Below are positions 21,770 through 34,325 of a stretch of DNA of 64,000 bases, in pieces (the first letter of the stretch is position 1; each line of letters starts with the position of its first letter). A program made the translations under genes and the position numbers. The notes beneath the pieces are model-generated. The model did not search any database. It was not told the DNA's origin and was given only the letters and a program-made list of their open reading frames with translations. The stretch is from Doris montereyensis (taxonomy: Eukaryota > Mollusca > Gastropoda > Nudibranchia > Dorididae): NCBI GenBank assembly GCA_037039925.1, contig JAXRKP010000359.1, forward strand, positions 242,501 to 306,500, in the 5' to 3' direction.

Positions 21770-24150
21770 CTTGTCTCAGGAGAGACAACAACTTCTCCAA
21801 ATGGAGAGAGACTAATAATGAAATAACCTGCCAAGGGTTCCCTCAGAGCTCGCAGATTTCACACATTTTCGATGATGATTCGATGAGAGAGACTAATACT
21901 TAGATTTTTGCCTAAAGAATAACATGAAAAAAACCCAATAAATTTTGTCGTCATAAAGATATCCACAAATATACAAGAGTAACTGAAGACATGTGAAAAG
22001 TCAATCAGACGACATAATAGTTAGCAGCTCTCTTTTTTACAACACAATGGATGCAAGAGTAAATAGAGGAGCTGAAATATTTAGTGATCATCACCTAAGG
22101 ATCTTGCCAAAATGAGATTACTGACTGAAGAAAACAAACAGAAAAGTAGAAAAGAAAAGAGAAGAAAGCTACAAAACTCAAAAATAGAAGAACTAAATAA
22201 ACCATTAGTAAAACAGATGTACCAATCTAGGATAAAAATATTTATCAGTGAAAGGCAGTTGGATCTGAATGTTAGCACAATAGAAGAAAAGTGGCAAATG
22301 TATAAAGAAACAGGAGATAGGAAAGGAACAGCATGGTGGAATGAGAATGTCAAGACTAAGGTCAGACTAGTCAGAGAAAAGAAGGATGTTTGGAAGAATT
22401 ATTTGCAAACAAAGAGGCCAGAGAATAGGATAGATTATGTGAGTAAAAGAACTATCACCAAAGAGGAAGTTGGGAAAGCAAAACAGGAATAGTGGGAAGA
22501 GATTGGACAAAGACTTCAAGAAAGCTATCAAGGAAATCAAAAGCTGTTCTAGGGAGCAATAAAGAGCATGAGAAAGACTAAAATATACCCAATATGACAA
22601 ATTAAAAACGCCAAAGGAGAAATACTGCAAGAAGACAGCGAAATCATGGAAACATGGAGAAAGTATTTTCAACAATTACACAATCCCTCCAGAACATATG
22701 ATACAAATACAAGGAGAACAGATCAATAAGTGAGGGTAACAAGTAATCCAAATGAGACAGCTGAAGATGTATATATCTCAATGGAAGAACTCCACAAACA
22801 GCTATACTATAAGTATAAGAAAAGTGAAATTAGGAAAGGCCCCAGGAGCAGATCAAGTATCAAGTGTATCCAGAAATGATTAAAAAAAAAAAACCAAGGG
22901 AGAGAGGCAGACAAACTACTACATGCAATATGTCAACAAGCATAGAAGTAGAAGTCAAAACAGGTGCCACACGACTGGAAAAAGGGAACAGTAGTACCAA
23001 TACACAAGAAAGGATCAACTATAGAATACTCAAACTAGTCAAACTATAGAGATAGAGAGAGGGATATCACTCCTTAGCAATAGCATACTAGGAAAAGTGT
23101 ATGCCAGAATTCTGGAAATGAGACTAAGGAAAAGAGTAGAGGATCAAATTGAAGAGCATCAGACAATCAGAGTGGATTTAGACCAGGAAGAAGTGTACAA
23201 GACCGCATATTTCAATTAGACGTATAAGAGAAAAATTCCTTGAGAGAAACATTGACTTGCACCTGTGTTTTATTGACTTAGAAAAGGCATTTGACACTGT
23301 GAGGGACGAACTATGGCATTCCTTAAAAGAACACAATGTAGAACAAAATTTAATAGAAGCCATTACAAGTTTTTACAAAAAATTTATTTGTGCAGAAAGA
23401 GTAGCTTGAAGCTTATCTTAAGAATTTGATGTAGATATAGGTGTAAGTAAGACAGGGTTGTATCCTCTTTTTGCTTATCACATTTATGGATTCAGTCGCA
23501 AAGGCATCCTCAAAAAGGAAGACACTAAATGTAGGTATGTGGAAGCTCAAACCAGTAAATGTATCAATCAATGCTTTCATTTGCCGATGATTTAGTTCTA
23601 TTTGGAAAATCAGAAAGGGACCTTCAGTCGAATATCAACATGATGAATAATGAACTAAAGAAAAGGGGTTTGACTTGAGAGTAAATGCAATTTGAATGCA
23701 AAGAAAACCAAAACAATGCTAGTAATTAGGGAAGCTAAACCACTTGAGGACCTTAAATTGGGCAGGGAGATTTTAGAACAAGTTCAAAGCTACAATTACC
23801 TATGAGTATGAGTAATGATTAACTCAGAGGGAAAACTAAGAAAAGAAATCAGCCAGAGAATTCAAAAGGCAATAACAATATATAACCTTCTATGAAAGGC
23901 ATGTATAGGTAAACAAGAATTGTCAACAAAAACCAAAACAACAGTATACAACACAGTTTATTGTCCTACTCTCTTCTATGGCAGTGAAACTTGGACCTTA
24001 GGCAGTTGGGAATACAGTAGAGTACAAGCAGCTGAAATGAAATGTCTAGGATATGGCACCCTGGAGAAAGATCATTTCTGGCATCTAAACCCATATGCCG
24101 GAAGATAGAGTGGGAGCTGATAACAGATAAAGAAAGAAAGTTTGATTAGT
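21770..24150 (+). mobile_element. RTE-like LINE, copy B, 5'-truncated and broken
   Basis: Aligns by eye with 51300-53815. It begins in the endonuclease (GGAGAGACAACAACTTCTCC) and contains the linker (MRLLTEENKQKSRKEKRR). It then has RT remnants (DLHLCFIDLEKAFDTV near 23255, SFADDLVLFGKSERDLQSN near 23575 across frames) and a C-terminal [19 protein letters not shown] segment. An extra ~85 bp duplicating GAGAGACTAATA interrupts the endonuclease at about 21820-21905, and the end of the ORF is deleted near 24050. Frameshifts throughout. Stretches near 22870 and 23040 have extra bases compared with copy D. Confidence 0.85.
22112..22492 (+). pseudogene. RTE-like LINE linker region (copy B)
   Basis: A 126-residue basic, helical segment between endonuclease and RT: SRIKIFISERQLDLNVSTIE, GTAWWNENVKTKVRLVREKK, then RTITKEEVGKAKQE. 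It matches 51524-52141 of copy D. It belongs to the single LINE polyprotein. Confidence 0.75.
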
Positions 24151-24482
24151 ATCATTTCTGACCTTCCCTCAAATATTTTTATCACAATACGTTAAGCCTT
24201 CTTGAGTTATGTTGCTACCAGACAGTCAAGCAAACAAACAGACAAATTAACACAGGCAGAAACATAACCTCCTTGGCGGAATTAATTATTACAGCAAAGA
24301 TTTGTCAAGTCAGCACTCTGCTAAGTAGATCTATTAATAACTTGATGTGCGTAAAATGTGTCAACTGTAAATTTGGTTTAGCAGTGTGCTAGTCCTAAAT
24401 AACAGTTTGTGACTTCATGGATGAATGGAGGCCTCCACTAAGGCTAATGCTGAAAATGGCCCTATCTCACAGTACAGTAAAA
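24151..24482. other. Unassigned sequence
   Basis: No gene recognised between two transposons. Confidence 0.3.
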
Positions 24483-25876
24483 AGAATCCTTATTCAATTC
24501 AATTCAATTCAATTCTAATACTAATACTTTGTTTCATCCCAGAGGGAAATTTGGTTTTCAGATGTGTAAAAATGAATAGAAGTATAAGTAAGATAAATCG
24601 TGTAGATGGACATAAGATTAATAAGAAGTAACGTTTTCATGCACACAACATTTATAATATATATATATATTTTTTTTTTTTTAAAGAAAGTAATAGATAA
24701 ATATTCCATTTAAAAGTTATTACTTATCGTATCACATATTCCGATATAAATAATAATTATGGTTAAAAAACATGTTCCGTCTTCAAATTATCTCTAGAAT
24801 TTTCATTACTTAAACTTTATTATTTGTATTATTTAAAAATGTTATGCCTATCGGTAAAAATGAATTTAGGTGTCTTTCAGTTTTAGTCTTAATAGAGATA
24901 AATCCGTCGTGTCTTTTTGATCTTGACTTAACTATAGTTGTATATTGGTAAATAAAGGGTGTTTTATTTATTGTCGTCTTTTTATCAACAATATTTTCTT
25001 TAAAGTATTTCCAACAAAGATTTCATCGATGAGACTAACACTAACATCAGTTGGGAATCTAACTGCCATTTTGATTAATCTATCCAATTTCATTTTGTCC
25101 CCTTTCTGACTGTTTCTTCCCAACAAGTGATACAAAAAGACAAAATACTCTTTATAATTGATCTATAAAAAGAGTTATCAATACTTTATCTACATGACCT
25201 GACTCAGGTTCCTAACAAATATAAGATAAGCGCTTGTTCACGTTAGTTTTTATGCTATTTACAATTTACATGATCTTTCTAGTTGAGTTTATCGTCAATG
25301 GTAACTCCAAGATATTTGTAATTAGAAACTTGTTCGATAGTTTGATTTTTTATGTCTAGGGGCGAGATTACATTATCTTTCCTTCTGAAATTAATGATCA
25401 TTTCCTTGGTCTTTTTAACATTTAAATGGAGATGGTTCGTATCACACCACTGGACAAACTTTAAAACTTCTGATCTGTATACATTTTCGTTGTTATTAGT
25501 AATCAAACCCATGAGAATGGTGTCATCAACAAATTTCAAAAGTGGATTTTGGTCTGCCATTGAGCTCTGGCCATCATTTGTATATACAAATAATACAATA
25601 TGAATAAGACAGGCGAGATGACAGCCTTGAGGTGCACCAGTGTCTGTAATTAACTTGTTTGAGTATTTACTATTTATAAAGACAAATTTGGGTCAATCTC
25701 AAAAACTCTAAAATCCAGGCAGTTAAGTACTTATTGATGCTCATCTGACATAATTTCTCTACAAGAAGATGTGTTTGAATAGTATTGAAAGCAGAAGAAA
25801 AATCAACGAACAAAATTTTACAATAGTTCTTCATAAAATTCCTGGATTCAAATGCTGCTTCAGAACATCCCCACAA
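24483..25876 (-). mobile_element. CR1/Rex1-like LINE, minus strand, 5'-truncated
   Basis: The 3' end is at 24490-24560: on the minus strand, CCCTCTGGGATGAAACAAAG is followed by AGTATTAG and (GAATT)n, a typical LINE microsatellite tail. The RT palm ILFVDFSSAFNTIQTHLLVE is at 25670-25876. KFVDDTILMGLITNNNENVY and NHLHLNVKKTKEMIINFRRK are at 25279-25560. The catalytic motif is FVDD. Stops separate the segments. It is a different subfamily from the element at 1-3020, because the tails differ. Confidence 0.85.
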
Positions 25877-26340
25877 TTTTTAATCATTTGTTCTTTGTGT
25901 CATTTCCGACCTCAAAATTTCATCAAAATGCATTCATGCATTTGTGAGTTTGTTGCTTTCAGACAAACCAATGCTGATAAAACCAATACCTCCACCATCT
26001 TTGTCGGAGGTAATGATAATAGTAAAAATTATAATGATAGTATATGGAGTAATACTACTGAAAACAAAGACAACAGTAATAGTAATAGTAATAGAATTAT
26101 AATAATTTGTATTTATGTAGTGCATGTTCAACATCAATTAATGCTCTATGCATTGTACAGTGGTATTTCAAGATTATGTTATATATGTATATATAAATTC
26201 ATAAAAATACAATGAGATCATAGAGACACATTAAAATAATGGCCTTCGTCATCTGCTATCATTCTGCTGAGGAGAGGAGGATTGGTAGAACAGTACTTTT
26301 AAAGGTTTAGAGTTTTCTCAAAATCAGTATAATGGTTCAG
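25877..26340. other. Intron sequence
   Basis: AT-rich. Contains ATAGTAATAGTAATAG triplets near 26070. No gene recognised. Confidence 0.4.
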
Positions 26341-26470
26341 AAGGCACCAGTAGCTCAGTCGGTGGAGTGACTGGCTACCTGCTAGCATGCCGTATGCCTA
26401 GAAAAATCAGAACTCTACTCCCAATTACTTTATGCTCAACTCTGAATATGGAACTTACTTAACTTACTAT
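26341..26470 (+). mobile_element. Possible tRNA-derived SINE
   Basis: GGCACCAGTAGCTCAGTCGG resembles a tRNA head with an A box (TAGCTCAGTCGG). There is no proper tRNA fold or clear B box, so it is a SINE remnant and not a tRNA gene. Confidence 0.4.
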
Positions 26471-26581
26471 GACTCATTGTGCTTTGTCATCAAAATAGAT
26501 TATGCGAAGATATAATGAGTATTAAGTAATAAATGTAAAAATTTCCTTTCGTTATTTCTCAACTCATCTCCTCTCTGCCAG

Positions 26582-26659
26582 CCCAAACTGACACTCGCTA
26601 AATGTCGTCGCAACGTAGACAACTTCCTGGAGGCATGTCGGAAGATCGGGGTGGGAGCG
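26582..26659 (+). CDS. LRCH: LRCH, calponin-homology domain exon 2
   Basis: A 26-codon exon encoding PKLTLAKCRRNVDNFLEACR and KIGVGA, the central helix of the LRCH CH domain. It joins directly to VPSPAV of the previous exon. The acceptor is a strong pyrimidine tract (CATCTCCTCTCTGCCAG) and the donor GCG|GTAAGT. Both boundaries are phase 0, so it can splice in frame either to 44765 or to 55899. No stop or odd residue is seen. Confidence 0.9.
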
Positions 26660-27705
26660 GTAAGTTAATTTTGCTCATATTGTTATGACCCTTTATATTT
26701 ACGCTTTCAGTGTTGATGTTGTTATCTTTTTCTTTGTATTATTTGATAACATTTATCGCACATTCATACAAAAAAATTCACTGACATAGATGTGGCTGTT
26801 TTGTGAAATGTAAACGTATTTGAATTATTATATTATATGTTATATACATCTCACCCTTTGCACTTTACTTTCCAGTTTCATATTTATAATATTTATACAT
26901 ATATTGATATCTTTTCAAGCCCTCTGCTTCCTGATATATTCACTAGTTGTCACAAAACTGTTGAATGCTGTATAATACTGTCTTGGCTTTCTGTAAAGAT
27001 TATTGTTACCAAAACTCGTTCAATTGTTTAAAATATCCCCGTTCCCATTTTGATTTTCAAAATGATAAGAAATGTTAATTTATTGCTATGGGCACACAAG
27101 AAAAATTGTGGGCAAAATTGTTTGACACTGGCACATATTTTTCCCCTTTTCTCTCTCAATAATTATAATACTAATTCTTTCTTGCCATGCATGATTGAGA
27201 AAGAAAGATTCAAAAATGTTTTTATACACATGCTTGAAAATTTGTTAGGATGTGAAACTAATGTTCAAATTTATTATCAAAAGGAAATTTCTTCAAAGCA
27301 TGTGTCTCTGCATTGATGTTACAAGTGATGATTTTCTGTATTTGTAAAGGAAAAAAATAAGACGAAGACAAAAACAATATTATGCGTGCATTTCAAGACA
27401 GTTTTAGCAGATAATTCAAACCTTTTTTACTTTCATAATCAGTTTTAACAAGTCTGATGACATGTATCTCATGCCAAACGCATTTATTAATATCTTTTTG
27501 TCACATCCGCTAGGAGTTTTCTTCTTTTCTTGCTTTGTGTTTTAGTTGAGCTACTCATGTCATAACTATATTATGTGTATTTTGTTTGCAAGGTTAATGC
27601 TTTGATCCCAATGTCATTTTATATGTTACATTATTGATGTTTGTAAGTTTCTTCATGTGACGTAGAAATTCCCTGAAAGAACATGTATTTACAGTTGTCA
27701 TTGTC
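26660..27705. other. Intron sequence
   Basis: AT-rich, no gene recognised. Open stretches at 26837 and 27050 are compositionally AT-driven. Confidence 0.4.
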
Positions 27706-28549
27706 TAAATGCCCGTCGCCATAATACCCGTTTGTCCTAAATGCCAGCGACCTCAGTGAAACTGATTGTTTCCTATATAATATGCCCCTCTAAATGCCAG
27801 TTTCAAAACCAAAATTTCCCCCTAAATGCTAGGCCTCAACCGCAACTACAGGTATAATCTTCTCCGAATTATCATAAAGTTATGTTGGTAATTCATTTAA
27901 AATTCTGGGGTCTTTTCATTATGCATGTAATCCCATCGCTAATAGGGTTAACTTATGCCTGTCAAAAATTTGCCATGCATTGTAACCACCCTTCATATAC
28001 CTATCCAATGTATTGTGATAAAGGATGATCAGTCTTTTCTTCCTAACTCCACCCACTGTACTACACAGTCTTTGTCCCATTGGATCCCTGGTTTGTCACC
28101 AGGCAATTCAAATTAAGCAGTCTTTTCAACTCAGCCCACAGTCCTTCCTTGATATCGTAATGTGCACAAAACTACCTGGCGTTTTAAAAAATTGATGAGG
28201 CACGCATCGCGATCAAGATAGAAACCGGGTTTGAACAGTTTTATTGCTCCTTGTCTCGCATTGGCCGTATCCATTGTGCCTTCAAGTTTTCGTGTGAGAA
28301 ATGATCTATGCAGAAATGATCTACGCAGAAAGACGCTTCAGATTCCACATACACTTTTATGTAAAACTGAGGACTCTTCTAAAGCAAACAACCTTGTTAT
28401 GAATCTTTATCCTCGTCTGTCGGTTGTCTTAATTTTAATGTGAGAATCGAAGGAGTTGTAGGATTCATGTTAATTTTTTGTCCTGATCGATTTCCCCTTA
28501 AATGCCAGTATCGCCTTAATGCCTGTTATCTCTGCTTCCTGGGCATTTA
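27706..28549. mobile_element. Short TIR element with AATGCC subterminal repeats
   Basis: The left end is TAAATGCCCGTCGCC and the right end complement is TAAATGCCCAGGAAG. Additional AAATGCCAG copies lie inside each end (27753 and 28500 regions; also 27795 and 27830). The TA at each border could be the target duplication. No transposase is recognised; the open frame at 28231-28443 has no motif. Probably a MITE-type element of about 844 bp. Confidence 0.55.
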
Positions 28550-29136
28550 GGTTATAACTATAACTACTATTTGTCTTATTTGATCTATCATCATTATGTT
28601 TTATCTATCTTAACTTTGTGAAATGTTTGGATCCAGCTTATCACATTAAGTGAATGAACAATATGTAAAAACAGATGAACGGGTATACTTAACTAAAAAC
28701 GAATAGAATAAAAATAATAATGCTAATGCTATAGCAAATACTTTAAGTGCGAAAAGGAGAATTGTCAGCTGAAAAGACTTTAATCAAGGGACAAAAGAAA
28801 TGAAGGTGGTTATACTTAACTGCTCATAAGGGAATCCAATGTGATGCCGGTAGCATGGAGTTTTGTCATTTGTGACTTGTACCTGCCCTTTGATTCAATC
28901 CATGCCGATATCTGGTAAAGAAAAGTCCTTAGTTCTACTTCTATTGATGCACTATGGTCTATGGCCCGAGCGGTTTGTCTTCAATGTACTTTGTTAAAGT
29001 GGCAGTAGTTGTGAGATTGACCTCATTATTATTTATTTCAGGTATTATTTCCTTTGCAGCGGAAAATACTTTTAGTTTGGTCGTTATTTGACTTTTTTTG
29101 TTCAAAATTTAGAAACTTAGTAGATATTATTGTATG
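28550..29136. other. Intron sequence
   Basis: No gene or clear repeat recognised. Confidence 0.3.
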
Positions 29137-29815
29137 CAGTCAACTCGGGTTAATCGTAACACTGCGGGAACATCAAATTTATTGCGATTATCCAAAGTTG
29201 CAATAATTCCACTGTGGCCCCATTATTTAGGGTCATGTGAGTACTCGATGACTAGGTTGTTGCAATATTTTTTGCATAAATGATTTTGCCCTCTAAACTT
29301 CACACACTTAGGAACATTCTCATCTGTGAGGGGGGATCTCATTTATTGACTACTGGATGGGAAAGTTCATTCTCTTCACATTGATACCATAAAAAGAGCT
29401 CAGCATCAATTCTTTCATTTTATATGATTATTTTAGAGATTAACTTCAACACATCGGATGTACCATAAAAATCGGAAATTTTGTATATAAGCAGTTCGTA
29501 CTCATTTTAATCAACTCAAAGTACTCTATCCAAAAAATGTACTTTTGAGGAATTATTGTCAATATTAGCTACGATCAGGGAAATTACGGGAGACATTCTG
29601 CACACCTGTTATAAGAAAAATGCCATCTGACATGAGTATAAGGGACTCGAGCAATTGAAATAGGGTCGACATGAAGTATTTGATAGCATCTCAAGATTTT
29701 ATGACGTTTCAAAGTATTATACTATTTTTTTCTAGCTTTATATGTGAAAAAACCTTCAAATAACGGGGGAAATGTTTTAATGTAATTTTCTCAAAAAGTT
29801 ACTTTTTTGATTGTG
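29137..29815 (+). repeat. Dispersed repeat R2, copy 2, with a pogo-like end
   Basis: 29370-29815 matches 6840-7290. The block is preceded by CAGTCAACTCGGGTTAATCG at 29137, which looks like a terminal inverted repeat of a Tc1/pogo-type element. A similar end, inverted (GAGTCGACTG), occurs at 41976-41985. The other end of this copy was not found. Confidence 0.5.
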
Positions 29816-30380
29816 ATTTGCGATCTCCTTTTGTATTTATCGTCGGATTGCCTCCAAATTCTGTAACATAGTTGCTTGAAGCTCTAATAGAGATTTCCCA
29901 TAGTAAGTTAAAACCCATGACGTGAATCAATCTTAGTGTGTACTGAGGCCTAGCGAGATTGTGACGTAATCGTTTGGGTGTGCCCTAGTATTCGATTTCT
30001 TTAGGTCTAGAGGGAACAAACTTTGTATCGTGTTGTCTCGGATCATATCCGTATAAAAGGGCAGTTTGGGACGATTGGGAGAGGGTGAGAAGTAGTTTTG
30101 ACAAGTGTGAGAGAAGTCCCTGCCTGTGATTCCACTTTTATATGCCAGCATTGTGAATTTGCTTCACCTCATTGATTGATTGTCGATGTGATTATAATAA
30201 ACATGTTTGTTGTAATTATTAATAGAACATTGGTGTTTCTAGATTGTGTCTACACCTTCGTCGATATCTAGAGCTAACGAAAATTGTCTCGCTCCATATT
30301 ACCCTTCGCAGCAATATGAAGCAATACAAAATTCAGCCAGTAGCGATTTTTGGTATCTTCAAATTTTTGCAAAAAAATGC
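29816..30380. other. Unassigned sequence
   Basis: No gene recognised. ATAATAAACATG near 30195 is not supported as a polyadenylation site. Confidence 0.3.
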
Positions 30381-30382
30381 CC

Positions 30383-30923
30383 CGGGACTTCTCCAACAGA
30401 GGAGAGGAGCAGAATATGTACCCTGCTGTCTCTCCATATCCACATGTGTCGTAGAAGGCGAGTAAGGATGTCGTAGCTGCTGTGGGTTGCGAATGGCAAC
30501 AAGGCAGGGTGTCGCTTATGCATTACAAGCTATACGCAGAGGCGGCATCTCTTTTGTCTTACTTTTTCTTCTATCCACCGACTCTTTCATGCTCTATTGT
30601 CATGTCTTAACAATCTTCTCTCCTTCCTACTTCTTACTCTCCCGTGGGAACACGGGACCTTTCAAACAGAGGGAAGGAGCAGAATAGTTACCCGCCATCT
30701 CTCCATCCATGCGTGTCGTAGAAGGCGATTAAGGATACCGTGGCTGTCACGGGTTGCGAATGGCAACAAGACGAGGTGTTGCCTATGCATTACAAGCTCT
30801 TTTGTGTCGCAGAGGCGACATCTCTTTTGTCTTACTTTTGTCTTCTATCCATCCACTCCTTTTTGCTCTATCGTCATGTCTATGTCTCCTTTTCCTTTTA
30901 CTTCTTGGTCTCTCCTTTTGGGA
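30383..30923 (+). repeat. Two ~270-bp tandem 5' UTR units
   Basis: CGGGACTTCTCCAACAGAGG at 30383 and CGGGACCTTTCAAACAGAGG at 30653 begin two diverged copies. Both share GTGTCGTAGAAGGCGA, GGGTTGCGAATGGCAACAAG and GGCGRCATCTCTTTTGTCTT (the R is G or A). The layout is like promoter monomers at the 5' ends of some LINEs. Confidence 0.8.
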
Positions 30924-31379
30924 CAACCTCCCCTTAATTGGCGCCTCGTTTTCTGTGAGGTGCCCGGTAAGGCAGGAAAGGGGGATCCTGGAGGTTGAGG
31001 TGAAGCACCCTGCTGGGATGTCTTAACCAACACACCTCTTTGGTCCTGGCTTCTCCTAAAATAGGCGGCGGTGTGGCCTACAACGCTCAATCTGGTGGGA
31101 CACCATATCGATATGGTGTCTGGGTCAATCTTGGTTGGGGGAGGGGGACACCTTTACCCCTAAGGGGTGGGGGTGCTCGCTTCCTCTCGACAAAGAGTAT
31201 AACCTCAGAGTATGTCCTGGCAGGCGGAGCCTATCTCCTTGTTGGAGGCACAGTAAGCGTGGAAGCTGCTGAGGCAGAAATTAAACGAAATTATTTATAT
31301 GGATTCTAAACAAACTTCTCCTCACCCCAAATCTCCCTAGCAAATCCGAAGCGGGGAGGAGCAGGTGCTTCCTTCGAAA

Positions 31380-32190
31380 AACTTATGTGCGATTAAGGTT
31401 GAGAGCATTTGGGATACTCCCAAACGTACATCCTTGTGTTACTCCCAAATGTATATCCTTGGGTTGGCCACATTTTCTGGTGGTCAAATCGAAAGATGAA
31501 GCTCGACCTGTAGTATCACTCAATGTCTTCAAGATAGCTCGAGCACTAAGATCTAGTGGCGTGATGAGCAAGCCCTCCAAAGCGTCAGCAGACTTCGCTC
31601 TGGTGACCTTTTGATTAACATCGCATCAAAAGATCAGTCACAAAGCTGCTCCGCATGGAGCAATTTGGTGATATTCCTGTGAATGTTGAGCCTCAATAGT
31701 TCAAAGGGCGTCATCAAATTCTGTGATCTAGATGGATGCACTGACAAGAGCTGGTGAGTGAACTGATGGGGTTACCCATGCACGACTAATAATCGTCCGC
31801 AAGGGGGTAAGAAGATCAAGGCCCATACGTGGGTCTTGGCCTTCGATGCATCCAAACCACCAACAGTCCTTACCATTGAGTATTTGGTTTTGGCTGTCAG
31901 ACCTTTTGTCCTGAACCCAATGAGGTGCTTTAATTGTCATCTGTTCGGACATAGAAAGACAAAGTGTCGCCGAGAGGCCGCTTGCCCCCGCTGTGGTAAG
32001 GGTGGACACTGATGAGCAATGCTCTTCAAAGCCCTGTTGCCCAAACTACAGAGGTGGACACTCCGCCTCGTCCAAAGACTGTCCAAAGCGGCAGGAGGAA
32101 AAAGCCATCCTCCAGTACAAAGCACAGCATGGTGGTACGTTTTCCCAGGCTAGAGCGGCTCTTCTCCCGAGTTTAGCTGCCTCTGTGTAG
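31380..32190 (+). pseudogene. LINE ORF1 (gag-like) with CCHC zinc knuckles
   Basis: An upstream frame has PHFLVVKSKDEARPVVSLNV (31387-31614), the RNA-binding N-terminal region. At 31921 CFNCHLFGHRKTKC is a canonical CX2CX4HX4C knuckle, followed by CPRCGKGGH, where the frame breaks at a stop near 32012. A third, damaged knuckle (CCPNYRGGHSASSKDC) follows in the next frame. ORF1 proteins bind element RNA in the ribonucleoprotein used for retrotransposition. Confidence 0.75.
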
Positions 32191-32532
32191 GGAGAAACGT
32201 ATGCTGCCACTGTTGGGGACAGAACGCCTCGACTTCCTAGTAGCCTACCTGCTACTGGAGCCAAAGCCAAAACAGCCTCGTCGCCCAGACATGTAAAAAA
32301 CGACTAGACCAGTAGTTAACGGGGCAAGGCTGTCCCCACCAAAAACAGATTTTCTGTTCTTTGGGATTTCGATCCATCATCTTCTCACACCCCATCATCC
32401 CCTCCACCTTCACCCCTACCCTCCTCTCATCGTTAGAGACCCACCCTCCATCACCCCTACGTCCCTCTCCTACCCCAGACCATCTCCTTCCTCCCAGACC
32501 CTGGTCCCTTCGTCCCAACCCACCCCTCTGAT

Positions 32533-32549
32533 CCCCCCCCCCCCCCCCC
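32533..32549 (+). repeat. Poly-C run
   Basis: Seventeen consecutive C between LINE ORF1 and ORF2. Confidence 0.9.
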
Positions 32550-32686
32550 AACTAACTATCCCTTCCCAACGAACTCCCCCTTTCCATTCAAGTACAGAAA
32601 AAACAGACACCAAGGGCGAAGCCGATCGGTGTCCAAACAGCATGGAGGACTGAAGCCTAAAAGTACAAATATAAATTAAATTTAAA

Positions 32687-33444
32687 ATGGATACCATTCT
32701 GCAGTGGAATGGGAGAAGTGTAAGAGCAAATTATGAAGAACTAATTTTGTTATGTAATTCAAAAAGACCGCTTGCACTGGCACGGCAGGAGAGTAAAGAA
32801 AAAGAGAAACTTAATGGTAAAAGGATACACCTGTATACAGGGTAATGACACAACACTTTTACTCCATAATTCTTGTCACTTCACCCATTTGGAGTTGAAC
32901 ACCAGCATAGATATGATGGCTGCTACTGTCAGCCATTCATCTCATAAATCTTTCACTATCTATTCCGTATGCGTGTATGACATGGAAAACCTTTTATCTC
33001 AGCTTCCCTCCCTTTCGTCTTACTTGGGGATTTCAATGCCCATTCTTCTCTATGGGGCGATTCCCGACTAGACAACCGTGGTCGAATGATAGAAAAGTTG
33101 ATTTCTGATCATGATTTAATTCTCTTAAATTCAGGAGAAGTAACATTTATTCATTCAGCCTATCAATCCGTTTCAGCCATTGATCTATCAATTGCCTTTC
33201 CCTCTCTTGTTGTCATGGCACATTAGTGATGACCTCTGTGGTAGTGATCACTACCCTACCGTCTTAGGCTTTCAAGCCAACAGAACAGAGGACTACTGCA
33301 TATTTCAATTTCAATAAAGTAAACTGGACTCTTTTCAAAATATTATTTTCTTCTAACATAGATGATTCTATTCTATCATCCGATGACCCCATGTCTACTT
33401 TCTCTGAGAAATTTATTTCTTTAGCAAAAAGGACAGTTCCCTTC
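32687..33444 (+). pseudogene. I-clade LINE ORF2, endonuclease domain
   Basis: Starts at the ATG 32687: MDTILQWNGRSVRANYEELI is the metal-binding N-rich start of the apurinic-type endonuclease. ALARQESKEKEK follows near 32775, where the catalytic Glu sits (usual form QET). LLLHNSCHFTHLEL and a later ILLNSGEVTFIHSA-like stretch follow across frameshifts. The last part before the Gypsy insertion reads AKRTVPF. Confidence 0.7.
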
Positions 33445-33626
33445 TGTAAAGGATTGGAATTACTAAGTCAATAAGCAAGTGTGCTCTTGTAAAATGGCTG
33501 CAACTTTATTCAACTAACAGGAACAGGAAGTCATCAAAACAATAACATCAAAGCAATGTAGTTCATACATACATCATAATAGTGGACATGCATAATGTTA
33601 CTTTAACTATACTTTCATACATTACA
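33445..33626 (-). repeat. Gypsy 3' LTR
   Basis: 182 bp, ends TGTAAAGG...CATTACA on the + strand. Nearly identical to 37947-38120; the differences are one substitution and about five short indels. Confidence 0.95.
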
Positions 33627-33894
33627 TTCCTCCCAGCTTAGTTATCATCAAAGCATCAAATAGAGCAGAAATCATTAAAATCAAAAGAAATGCATATTAT
33701 TACGACAATGATAACCTAGTACCTCTAGGCGTTCAAAAGTTAAACTTGAACATAATACTAATCAAAAATTGCTTCGACTTCAAACATGATTTATATTTAG
33801 AATACCTATACCAATAATTAGAGTATGTGTATAATGTTAAATGCTCGATCAATATGTATTAAAATAGAATTTGACTAGAAATATATATGTCAAT

Positions 33895-34266
33895 TTATAT
33901 GTCAAGTCTAGCGGGAACCTTTCTTTGTCTTTTAGATCTTCTAATCTGGGTAGACACAGAAGGTGATGGATTGTTATGTTCGGGTGATGAGCTAGTTTCT
34001 ACATGTACTTGTTCAGGTGTAATATTATCATTATCTCCTCCTCCATCAAGATTGGTAGATGGTGAAAAGGAGTTTGAATCCTCTTCAGTCTTTTCAAATT
34101 CAACATCACATGCAGTGACACGCACTTGGTCTTGGTGTCTGCGGACAACTTTTGACTCAGTTTGTACCCGATAAGAAAGGGGACCTGTTTGTTCAGTTAC
34201 AATTCCAGGGGTCCATTTGTCCTTACTACATGTATTATAATTTCTCACAAACACAGAATCATTCAC
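33895..34266 (-). pseudogene. Gypsy integrase C-terminal region
   Basis: VFVRNYNTCSKDKWTPGIVT and GPLSYRVQTESKVVRRHQDQ form a GPY/F-like module after the integrase core. It is followed by an acidic, Ser-rich tail ending RRSKRQRKVPARLDI, close to the end of pol. In retrotransposons of the K02A2.6-like type this module aids DNA binding. Confidence 0.8.
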
Positions 34267-34325
34267 TCCAATTTCTCTCTCACAAGTATTTTTATCATCG
34301 TTTCTCTTCTGAGCTGATTGCTGAT

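Noticed and set aside
26341..26420. tRNA gene
   Set aside because: A-box-like head only; no anticodon stem or acceptor pairing, and no convincing B box. Treated as SINE remnant.
30845..31309. Open frames on both strands in the GC-rich region
   Set aside because: This is the 5' UTR of the I-clade LINE; no ORF1-type motif in these frames.
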